20,398 bases of DNA from Eimeria necatrix (taxonomy: Eukaryota > Apicomplexa > Conoidasida > Eucoccidiorida > Eimeriidae). Shown here piece after piece: positions 10,742-20,018 of this stretch. The position numbers and the translations under genes were made by a program. Each line of letters opens with the position of its first letter. Within the stretch, counting starts at the first letter, position 1. Location of the stretch: positions 1 to 20,398 of the forward strand of contig NW_013654537.1 of assembly GCF_000499385.1 (NCBI RefSeq). Direction: 5' to 3'. The notes under the pieces were generated by a model that was not told where the DNA came from, did no database searches, and was given only the letters and a program-made list of their open reading frames with translations.

Positions 10742-11318
10742 GTTAAACTGGGTTTCATGAAGAGATGTAATGCTTGGATACTGCATGAGCTTTATTTCTT
10801 CTGTGGGGATAAAACCAGATAAAGCACGTGTTCTGGTTGTTTTGTAGCAAACAGCAAGCCCTCCTCGGAAGCTGGTGCTGGCCAGTTCCCTGTAACCCCC
10901 ACAGGGCATCACATAAAAAATGACGTTTCATGCTGACTCGCCAAGACAAATGCCTTCCCAACTAATATAAAAAACCCAATATCTCGACCAAGCATTCTAC
11001 TGTTGCAAAATGAAGACCGCGTCTTTTGAGACTCACGAGCTGTTCGGAATAGGAAGCTGACTGCTGCATGCCATACTAGGTTAGGGAAGCAGCGCAAAAG
11101 ACCAAAATAAATAAGTGAAAATAGAAAATTGAAATGATTTACGTGGTCACTACGTGCAGAGGCAAGAGCTCTGCATTTAATTGCTTCCCAGTGTAGAGCC
11201 GCAAAGATACTATCCACTCCGGGGGAGGACGAAAATGTTCTTAACAAGCGATAACTCAGATTAGACAGGAACGATATACAAACTAAAAATAGAATGCGTA
11301 AGGTGGCAGGACTCTTAC

Positions 11319-11436
11319 GGTGGCTATACTGAGGTTTTCGCAACTCAGTGTTCTGAAGAAGCTGGGATGATGTCATTACAGACTTTCCCGTCTTTGCCAT
11401 TTGTTGAGCTTCAACACCAGTGCCCACGCGTTCCAT
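11319..11436 (-). CDS. Candidate upstream exon of the helicase
   Basis: A frame from ATG at 11436 encodes 39 residues and reaches a good donor, ACC followed by GTAAGA, in phase 1. A good acceptor lies at 10802-10801, where a pyrimidine-rich stretch ends CCCCACAG. It enters the helicase frame in phase 1 at ...EIKLMQYPS, upstream of the ATG at 10741. Joining the two would add 39 residues plus one split codon and 19 more before that ATG. The peptide has no recognised motif and is hydrophilic. The frame and splice sites fit; expression is unknown. The helicase may simply start at 10741. Confidence 0.3.
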
Positions 11437-11750
11437 CAGCAAGCAAGATAACCAACTATATTTCTTGTCTAACGGGGTTGTCGCAGCAGATGCCGTCGAA
11501 CCACGTACTCAACGCTTTACACGCTGTGGTAATTTTCACAAACTGCTCCATTCCATCCAAGGCCCTCCCATCGAATCCGTTTCATGCTAAGTATCCTGTC
11601 GCGTTTTCATTTTCAAACGTGATGCTTTATCATATTACCACCTCTGGAGAATCGAGCAGGTCAAGCGCGCCAATGATATCCAACAGTAAACGCTTCGCAC
11701 TGCACCGTAGGGTTGTTCCGTCAAACTGCAGCGAAGAGGCTCGTCTGGGC

Positions 11751-11835
11751 GCACCAGTGGCGCAATGGATAGCGCGTAGCCCTCCTAAGGCTGTGGTTGT
11801 GGGTTCGAGTTCGAGTTCGAGTCCCATCTGGTGTG
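11751..11835 (+). pseudogene. tRNA-Arg(CCU)-like pseudogene with expanded T loop
   Basis: Acceptor stem, D arm and the anticodon loop CTCCTAA are identical to the copy at 154-226. The anticodon stem has one change that leaves a U-G pair, and the variable loop has another. The T loop is 19 nt instead of 7, because the hexamer TTCGAG occurs three times between stem halves GTGGG and CCCAT. Such a loop should not form the D-loop/T-loop contact, so function in translation is unlikely. The A box is intact, the B-box core is repeated, and a T4 run at 11879-11882 remains, so transcription is possible. Confidence 0.85.
11804..11822 (+). repeat. TTCGAG hexamer array in the tRNA T loop
   Basis: Three tandem TTCGAG units plus one T fill the loop; the paralogue at 154-226 has a single unit. 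Two units have therefore been added, most simply by replication slippage. Confidence 0.95.
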
Positions 11836-11987
11836 CTCGGTGTAGTCATTCATCAGTCGATTATCGCCGTGGTTGGCGTTTTGCAAGTTCCCTTTGCTGA
11901 ATTAACGTAGAGGGCCAGCTTAGTGATCAGCTGGCCTCAATATGAATTCCACACTTCTTTGTGTAGCTTTTTCCCCAAAGTTGTATG

Positions 11988-13291
11988 TGACAGTCTTCCA
12001 AAGCGGCAGTCAAGGAGCCTATTCCATCTTCTAGAGCTTATACATGCAACAAGACATTTTTGGACATCAACTTTTGGTGATAATTGGCCAGAACGCCCTA
12101 CCCGCAGCCCATCCGATATCCATTCCATGAGCCCGCATGACCGCGCCTTTTTAAAAGCCCCTCGCAGCATCAAATCAGGTGCTACGTGGAAGCGTCCGCT
12201 GAATCCACGTGGACTGATGGTTGGTAGTATGGCTGAGCAGCAAAAATCAGCGATTGCTCTGAATTCTGAAGTTCACTGAGGTTCATTCACGCTCACATGG
12301 CGTATCGGCAAAAATGTCTACCAGTGGGTGTCGCCTCGCCCTTCCGTCGTGCAGCCATGCTTTTCACGTCTCTCAACTCGTTCCGTACCTCCCCCGCTCC
12401 CTGGATTTGATGGCCCAAAATGCCGTAACTTGCCGTTTACTGTAGCGGGTGCATTCGGCAACTCTACAGATTGATGATAAACCGATCCTACACCAGGGCT
12501 AACAGGCGCACTGGCTACGATGAACAGTAGCTTGTGATGCCCCGAGCCACAGCTGAGAACCGGGTCGGCTTAGACGGTGGAAAACATTCAAGTATCTGGG
12601 AAGGCAGGCCACAGGAGGGGGTGCTTTTCCGAATTTACACATTAGTTTGGAATAATGATGATTCCAGTATCACTGGAGTCAATACTAGAGCTGGAATGCA
12701 GTTGTGGCGTCAGGATAGAATGAGTATAGTAGGCAGTACACGTGGTCCCGATGAAGCTGGAGTGAAGGCCCACTAGCGGCCGGCTATCTGCAGGCATTTT
12801 GACAGCTTAGGCAAGGAGTAGCCTATAAGAACAGTAACTCTGATTCCGTTCATGCAGCAGCGGGGCGTTTAGGGAGTCGAAGAGGAACGCCGGTAGAGCA
12901 AAATCTGGGCTGGTCGGATGCTTTCACAGACTGCACCGTAGGTGGGCTATTGCACTGAATAAGATTCAAGTACCGAGGGGATACGCTGGAGGCCTTACAG
13001 TGGAAGCATAGATTAAGACTAAATTAAATATTCGACTCGGCAGAGTTGGATTTACTTATGCTAGTCGTCTAACTCGCCCCTTCCATTCGGTTTTTCAGTT
13101 TCTAGCGTGAAATGGTGGCTTCTGCTATTACATTTATTTTCAGTAGCAGTGAGGTAAGTCAAATATTCTTACCTTTCTCCGTTGGCTCATTTTTTACATT
13201 AAGATTGGCACAGCATTCGCTCCAATCTCCGGAGAGCAAACTACTAAGATGCAAAATCACGTTCTTCAACGATCAAGCTCTTTAGAACGGG
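11988..13291. other. Intergenic, nothing supported
   Basis: Short frames of about 80 codons are present (minus 11937-12173, plus 12534-12776) without recognised motifs. The 118-codon plus frame at 11923-12279 begins inside the duplicated arm. No RNA gene or sizeable repeat was seen. Confidence 0.5.
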
Positions 13292-13485
13292 CTAATGGGC
13301 CCTGTACTTATTTTCAAAGTAGTTGGCTGCGAGCTGGGGACCTTGCTTCTCAACAATATCTAACAAAGTCTTCGCTTCTTTGGCAGCTTTTCCATTTTGA
13401 AGGATGTAGTGCTCTGCCGCAATTTGTTCTTTTGGGTTTGGTCTCCACTGCAACAAGAAGTCGCTTATTTGCGGGCTAATTTGGA
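13292..13485 (-). CDS. Small ORF or terminal exon of unknown function
   Basis: The 63 codons end in TAG and encode a hydrophilic, A/K/E/Q-rich, probably helical peptide (PNPKEQIAAEHYILQNGK, then KEAKTLLDIVEKQG), with composition unlike the surrounding shadow frames. The frame is open back to GTG at 13510 without an ATG. The sequence CTTACCACAG before 13485 could be an acceptor in phase 1, and a second, CTTGTTGCAG before 13447, in phase 0. If real, it is the last exon of a minus-strand gene whose other exons lie at higher coordinates, where only short disconnected frames were found. The family was not recognised. It could be a gene remnant. Confidence 0.35.
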
Positions 13486-15054
13486 CTGTGGTAAGTGCAG
13501 TCCTACCCACTTATTGACTAGTAAATGGCTGGCCTCAGAACTGTGCTACTGTATGGAGTGCCTCGGGCTCAGTGCATTGGAACATATACTTAATTCATGC
13601 TGCATTGGAATACCCACTTAGTTCTGGTAAATTGGGAAAAAAAGCGCGGACTGAGTGTATTTCGCATTTCTTGACCTGTGCGCTACTAACAGTTCAAACT
13701 CTGCTTACATTTCATGCTGAGTCAAATCAGACCTTCGTCTTGTATCCTTTCCAGTTAATGTTTTTCCACAGGTAAGGGTGGCGGCAGTCTTGTTGCTTGT
13801 TTACGAGCATGACGAGCTACAACATGTCCAACTTCTGTATTGACACTATCTCAAATTGCAAAATTACTGGAATATATTGGTTTCTAGATACTAGGGCGGT
13901 CTTTTCCAAGCCTTAATGCCGGACCACTTTGTTGTCCGTACAATGTGTATGTCGACATCAGTAGGACCTTCTGAACTCATAGACCTAAACACCCTTTCGA
14001 GACTTTTCCTGCGCGTAGTGTTCACTCCAACTACTCTCAAGGCATACTTAGTCAGGTTTAGTTCTTAGATTTATTGATTGCCTGGATCCGATACATACAT
14101 TCGAGGCACCTTCCACTACTGCCTCTGGCCGTCCTTGCCCTACTTCGTTACGCGAGCTCCACTAGGCTCTTAAATGGCATATGCCGCCATAAAAGGTTAC
14201 AGGTTAAATTAGGGAACCTTTTATAGGTCTTGCTGGCCCGGTGTTGGTAGATGGATTCTCCGAGTGACACAGATCCTTTGCAATCGCCAAAGGACTCAGG
14301 CCTTATTGCGCATATTTCGTCTCTGTAAGACGACTAGGACTTAAAAGTGTCTAAAATAACCCTAAATGCCTTCTAAGTAACTGTTGCCTGCAGGCTTGCT
14401 TCAACATTACTAATTCCCGTAGAACCCGAAGTCTTTAACTAGTTCTCAAGCCTCAAAATGTTGCTAGCGCCTAGTCTCTTAGTGGAGCAGCGACAATGCA
14501 AGTTGCCACTTCAAATTGTGAAAAACCTTAGTTGCAATGCTGTTCTTCCTTGTGGCTCCAAGCATTTCGCAAACTAGTGCTCACGCCTCCGGATTATCGA
14601 GAACAGGGGCAGTTCATAGGGCGGCCTCTTACAAGTCATGATCGCATACACGCACACTGTAGCAGAAGCCTCTGCATCCAGAAAGGCATGCAGACTCAAA
14701 TTACTACTTACGTGGGGGTTTGAATAGTGTGTGCGCTGTTGACTGACCTACTAGTAGTCAGGTGCCCACATGCTGCTACGAGAGAAAATTACCGACAAGA
14801 ACGCCTACATTAGTCCACAGACTCGAAAATATGAAGATTTTTGTCGTTAAGGGCCTCCTTACGAAAAGCATTTTCGATCTTACCGTGCCTATTCTGCAAC
14901 CGTGCCGTATCCGCAGTGAGGAACGTTGTGACGGGCAGCTCGAGCGGAATGTGGGGAATGCTCAGAAGCCACTTTTTACAATGTACAGACCCCAGGGAGT
15001 CGGGGAGTTTTAGACAATTTTTTTGCAGTTTTCGTGTTTTATTCGATCTCCAAC
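13486..15054. other. Region of short minus-strand frames, no gene assembled
   Basis: Several minus-strand frames of 30-60 codons look somewhat protein-like, for example about 14062-13891, ending in KAWKRPP before TAG, and about 14323-14150. They could not be joined with consistent splice sites. They might be exons of the gene ending at 13292, remnants of it, or chance. One GCATGC lies at 14686. Confidence 0.3.
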
Positions 15055-15510
15055 ATGAAGAGTATGCTGCCATATTTTTCACTCTCTGTTGTCGCAGCTG
15101 TCTCCATGGTCGAGGCCGACACTACAGGGTCGCTGACTTTTCTTGATAACACGACAGATGCGGCTGCCCAGACTTTTTATAATGATTTGTTCCCTCGTTT
15201 TTCGCTGTCTGAGGCAGGTCCTGAGCACAATGGGACCCTGACGGGGGCTCACTGGAAGCGAACTGCGTCACGACCACCGCGAGTGCTTGCATTGTTCAGT
15301 GTTTTACTGGCATCTTTGGCCCTTACGTTCCTCGTTCTTCAGTGTTTCGCTGTGCTGAGGGCTAGCGGCCGCACTGGAGTTGCGGCGCGGAGACTTTCTT
15401 CAGGCGAAGGATACAGTAGCTGTCCAGTGAGTTCGAATGTTGAAGAGGATAATGCGCCGACTTCCGATGATGATAGCACCTGCTTAATCATTTATATATG
15501 TCGCAACTGA
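15055..15510 (+). CDS. Small secretory single-pass membrane protein, 151 residues
   Basis: The ATG at 15055 has A at -3 and opens directly on a signal-peptide-like segment (residues 1-21, MKSMLPYFSLSVVAAVSMVE then AD). A short luminal part follows with two N-glycosylation sequons (N32, N59), then a hydrophobic span at about 77-101. The basic stretch RTGVAARRLSSGE has an RRL triplet like the ASP5 export site, and the tail is acidic (EED, DDD). A type I membrane protein of the secretory pathway is inferred; no family was recognised. A donor-like CCA/GTGAGT at 15426 in phase 0 means this could be a first exon of a longer gene. No downstream exon was found, and the reading continues to TGA at 15508. 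No neighbouring gene suggests a partner. Confidence 0.6.
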   Translation: MKSMLPYFSLSVVAAVSMVEADTTGSLTFLDNTTDAAAQTFYNDLFPRFSLSEAGPEHNGTLTGAHWKRTASRPPRVLALFSVLLASLALTFLVLQCFAVLRASGRTGVAARRLSSGEGYSSCPVSSNVEEDNAPTSDDDSTCLIIYICRN

Positions 15511-18500
15511 CACCCTAGCCGCTCGAGGATCCGGACCAGCGGCCTCTCTGGCGCAATTCAACATTCTCAGTTTCGGCGCTTCGATCTGCTGACATGACAG
15601 TAGACACATGGCGCTTCTGCTTCCAAATCGTTCGCATTATCTCCCTTAACCTGAGAGCGCATGGTGTTATCCAGACTGTGTCATGAAGAGGATCACCGAA
15701 TGCCCAATTTGGCAGGAAACACCTTAACGGTTGGTGAAAATGCACGCCTTGCACGCTGACGATAGGCTCGCAAGCTGTTTTTTGCGCCATTCAGTACTAT
15801 GCGAAGGGAGAAACTACGACTTGTCATGTGAAGTTATGGCTGAAACTACAGCCAAGCTCAACAGACCTCCGAAGGTCAGGTACGACCGTAGAGATTAGGG
15901 GCCAATTCGAATACGAGGGGCAGCAACAATGTTGACAACGAACTAGTTCTAAGCTAGTTCATTGCGGAATGGCTTTAAGGGCCTCTAATTGCAGCTGAAA
16001 GGGATAATTGAGGGTCCTCAACTAGAATCGTCGCTTGGTTCTTTCCTGCAAAATGTTCATGGCAATTTTTCTACATTTTGTTGGCGATTTAGATGTCATT
16101 TAGCTGTATTACTTACTATGTTTAATGTGTTGTAAACAGCTCATCATTATACCGCGTTCACAATACAATAACTTGCAATGGGCTTGATTTTAAGCGATAT
16201 TCGCAGGCGATGTGCGTGGACTTGGCGGCTCGTAGTGTGTTCGACTGGGGAATAAAAATCTTTGTTGTGTAGTGCACTGGTGCACAATGGTGCACTGCAA
16301 AATCGAGCCATATCGTCTAGGTGCGACTATTATGGAGGCCCTGTGGCAGAGAGGCTCCAGACCGTCTGCCACTGAATAGCCGGCGCCCCTTCCTGCCAGC
16401 CTTTTATTTCCCTTATAAGGGGACTACACTGTGAAATCGAAGAGGCGGCAGCGTCACTGTGGATGAATCTTTGCCGTTCCAACAGAATATTTAGTGAGCT
16501 GTGCATTGGGCACTTGGTGTGCACTGCTGCAGGTAGTACGCTGCTAGTTATTTGGGGAAACTGTAGTAGAGCTTTAGTTCTGACGATTCTAACAGCGGGG
16601 CAGTTGTCGATATAGTCGGCACTTGACCACAGCTATTACATAAATACTGCATCAATAGAAGACTCTGTTTGCGTTGCGGCTCAAAAGGACGTGCTGCTCC
16701 AAAGTCGTAACTGAAATAATTTTTACACCATTTTTTGAAGTAATTAATTATTTTTTTAATTTAGTGTTTTCATATGTAGCTCTCGGTGGCTCGCATGAAT
16801 GCATTGCAGCTGCATCACGAATGTTTCGACTGAAGCCTTCGTACTCTTCCAGAGGGAACATTTTGTGTAGAACTTCCTGATCTTTGAGTGAGATGCCTGT
16901 GTCGGAACCCTACCAAATGGCGTTTGCACTGCTAATGTGGCTTGTCCGGTAATAAACAAGTCATCGTGTTTGGTAGTAAACAAGACATAATTTAGTGTGC
17001 GTATATAGAGTCATTAGGAGCATTGTAAATTCTCCTCTGTACATATATCTCGCTGTACATATATCTCGCCGCATGCTCTATTAGTAGTATGGCTAAATAA
17101 CGTGCTTTTGAGGCATCGCACATACGTTTGGGTGTGCCACATGAATTATCCCAGAGTGTGCCACAACACACTGGGGCTCCTCTGATTACAGTGTTTCGCA
17201 GGCGTCCACCCGCTCGTACTATTAAACAAGCTCAAGTGGATGCTCTGTGAGCTGGTCCTCCAATGTTTCTCCTTTTTTCATTGAAGGGGCTGACGTGTGC
17301 TTCTTGAGGCCACATACGCTTGTTTCCAACGACTGCCGGTGAAGCAGTGCAGACGGTTTCGGTCACACCACGCAAGTGACTAGCTTTTTGATTTTGCTGG
17401 CCAAGAAGAGAAAAGGCGTGCTCTGTTGATGCTGAATAAAGCATGCGTCGGACCAAGTATTGAGGCGCTTGTCCGCGCGACCGAGTATTTCAAGGCTCTA
17501 CGGTACTTTGTCCACAAGGACGCCAATCCCTTCGCTGGGTAGAGCGGATGCGATGGCGCAGGCGCTTGACATGCTGTCGGACTGAATGCGCAGGCCGACA
17601 GATATTAATTAACGCGCAACTTGTATGGTTGTGAGAGTCTTCTGGAAAAGTGCCTTGCTAAGGCGCCACAATGTTTTGTGCCGTCATAACACAACTGCGA
17701 ATTCGGTGGAGGTGTCAGCGATTGAAAGACTTAACGGTCCAATATAGAGCTAGTAATTAATCGGCGGGGCTGCTGCTTGCCGGTGGTATCAAAGATGGCT
17801 TGATAGTGTGAGTGTTTTCATTAGTGAAAAGCTTTGATGCTGGTTTCCAGGGGGTTTGGCTAGCATATGCAACAAGTGGGCGTTTCAGACTTGAGATGTA
17901 CTTTACTCCAAGTTTATCGAAAGCTTTGGTTAGTTTATGTAGACAAGCGCGAGCAGCGATCTTGGTATTCAGGTTAACTGTGTGCCTTCTCTGTTGCCGT
18001 GTCGAAAAATAAGGGGGCAGACCCCGTTAATGTCGCACTGAGTTGGTCGTCCTGCATAGGCAGAATACCTGTGCCTGTGGATCACCGAGGAACCTGTTAT
18101 TTTGTCGGCAGTTGTGCTCCGCGCTTGGCCGATGCTGGTACCATGCGATGCGAATGAAAATTTTAAAGGATTGCGTGGTGCACAGGCAGGGAAATGATGA
18201 AACTGCCACGCTTCATTTGATTTGCTGGATGCCAACATCAGCGGCGGACTTTGAGAAACGTAGACTGTGCACTTTTTGGTGCGGGAGATTGACGTGCAGA
18301 CTCCGCTTAATGTTGGAGCGTAAGCTACAAAGCAGAAAAGAACTGTTGACGTTTATCTGGAGTCAGTTAACCGCAGCAATTGTATTCTGCACAACGATCA
18401 TCGTTTCCTTACGTGAACTTGAAGTAACGTCAACAACCTGCGTGTGCGAGATGCGGATTTGTGACTTGCTGTTTGGTAGTGTGAATGGGGCTTTGCTCCT

Positions 18501-18762
18501 GTACCCACGCTTTTTTGGACATACTGCGGTGTCCATGCCGGTTATGTTCGGCATATCTTGTACACAAGATGCATGAACTTCAGAATGCGAATGGTGCGCT
18601 TGATTTGCCGGGGGCTGAATAGAGACGCGCGATTGTACTTGTTGGGTAACTGTGGTGGCGACAGGCAATAGGTCTTGTGCTGTTCTCGTGCCCAGCAACC
18701 CTGCAGTATGCTGGTAGGCTTAGCGAGTAGCTTCTGTTTCCGTGTCGTTTTTACTTTCTTGC
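15511..18762. other. Intergenic, short repeats only
   Basis: No gene could be supported. The 177-codon plus frame at 18043-18576 opens at TTG and has no motif. A perfect inverted repeat GAACTAG/CTAGTTC lies at 15940-15960. Short duplications cluster at 16948-17165. GCATGC occurs at 17071 and 17441. Toward the right the plus strand becomes rich in G and T. Confidence 0.5.
17038..17069. repeat. Perfect 16-bp tandem duplication
   Basis: TGTACATATATCTCGC occurs twice without spacing. Two other short duplications lie close by, each with a 24-bp offset: GGTAATAAACAAGTCAT against GGTAGTAAACAAGACAT (16948 and 16972), and GTGTGCCACA (17132 and 17156). Confidence 0.9.
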
Positions 18763-18831
18763 AGCACTGAAGTTGTTCTTGTGGGTCTTACTGCAGTGCG
18801 TAGTGGGCGTTCCACCCTGCTTTTTGCCTTT
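18763..18831 (+). repeat. Direct repeat, copy 1 (about 69 bp)
   Basis: It begins AGCACTGAAG and contains GCAGTGCGTAGTGGGCGTTC. It matches 18997-19065 at an offset of 234 bp, with about ten mismatches by eye. The two copies read in the same minus-strand frame as similar peptides (GTPTTHC-K-HKN-FSA), but neither lies in a convincing gene. Confidence 0.8.
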
Positions 18832-18996
18832 GGGAAGCTGTTGTGGAGGAGAGGGGGTGGCCCTTTCTGTGTCATGTGTGCCTGACAATCTTTTATGTTC
18901 AAGCACTTTGTGAGTTGTTACAAACGAGGAATAGGTAATTTCGTCACGCTTCCCTTGCATGTGTTCGTTGTGTGCGTGGGAGGATCATGGAGCCAG

Positions 18997-19065
18997 AGCA
19001 CTGAAGCTGTTCTTGTGAATCTTATTGCAGTGCGTAGTGGGCGTTCCGTCTTGCTTGTTGCTTTT
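18997..19065 (+). repeat. Direct repeat, copy 2 (about 69 bp)
   Basis: This is the second copy of the 18763-18831 sequence in the same orientation. Sequence between the copies is not repeated, so this is either a dispersed element or an old tandem duplication of about 234 bp that has diverged outside this core. Confidence 0.8.
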
Positions 19066-19153
19066 GAGCAGATGCAATGGCCAAGCAAAACTAAACATAA
19101 TTTTGACAGATAGAGTGTGTTGTGGTGGCAGGTGGGACTGGTTGTTGCTGTAA

Positions 19154-19179
19154 GCATGCTGGCATGGCATGCTGGCATG
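19154..19179. repeat. Perfect 13-bp tandem duplication containing GCATGC
   Basis: GCATGCTGGCATG occurs twice in tandem. Each unit carries one GCATGC, the core of a known apicomplexan AP2-factor site. A TGCATGC lies nearby at 19220-19226. Confidence 0.85.
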
Positions 19180-20018
19180 GCAATGTATCGTTGCGCGTGG
19201 ACGTTGCTGGACAGATGAATGCATGCGGGAGACGTGGGCGCACGTTTCATGCTCCGCTGCATCTCCGATGCTGGAGCTTATGCGCTCTTCAGGATGTGCG
19301 TAATGTAGACCTTCTGGACTATTCGAGCAGTTGGATGCAGTTTGGAAGCTGTTGAAGGAAGCTGCTGGCGGGAATCTAGCATTGCGGGCGTGGTGTCGGC
19401 ATGGTCTGGGCGTTCGTGTTCGTTGCAGTTGTGAGCGGGGCCTGCAGTACGGTCAGAAGCGCCTGCGTATATGATGCACACTCTTGCGTGCTGCTTTCCA
19501 GTGTTTGCTTTTTCTACAAGTCGCAGTGAAAGCGGAAAATTAAATGCGAGTATTGTTGTCTACACTCAGGAAGTGTGTTGGGGTAGTATGAGGCTGCTTT
19601 GAATTTGCACCGAGTTGCGTGAATATTGGAGATCTGTTTTGACTGGGGTTGTGTTGTAGACAAGTTTCTTGCCTAGCTTCAGAAGCCCTGAACTGGATGC
19701 TTTGATGCTCTTTCGTCTTTGCATTGAATAACTGTTGCTTACTTTGCATGGCATGTGAAAGTGCACGCCACCTAGCTTTCCTTTGGACTCGGCGTTTATG
19801 TTGGAGCAGTGAGTGTTTTGACACTTAGTGCGCGGTTGCGTTTACCCCAAGAGAGCAATGTTAGGCTGTTCCGTTCATTGTGGAGGCTGAGGGGTAGAAG
19901 TGTGTGACCAACCGCGGGTTGATGCGTGCTTCGAACAAGAACAAAGTTGGTCCGTACTTCAACGGGGTACCCGTACTGGTTTTGGATATTTGCTACTGGC
20001 AATGCTTTTCTATATGCG

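Larger units (their letters stand above)
11701..11987. repeat. Right arm of the inverted duplication
   Basis: This is the inverted partner of 1-276. It begins at TGCACCGTAG, pairing with position 276, and remains similar to TTGTATG at 11981-11987, which pairs with base 1. It is longer than the left arm by 11 bases, almost wholly because of the 12-nt expansion in the tRNA T loop. The flanks on both sides of the tRNA are conserved, so this was a segment duplication rather than retroposition of a tRNA alone. Confidence 0.9.

Noticed and set aside
11367..11900. 177-codon plus frame
   Set aside because: It runs through the inverted-repeat arm and the tRNA pseudogene, so it is a chance frame. The 86-codon minus frame at 83-343 is the same artefact over the intact tRNA.
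15515..15790. 91-codon minus frame just downstream of the membrane-protein ORF
   Set aside because: It has no recognised domain and no supporting neighbour, and its first Met is not in a distinctive context. It may be chance.
18043..18576. 177-codon plus frame
   Set aside because: It starts at TTG, has no motif, and lies in G+T-rich DNA where stop-free stretches arise by composition.
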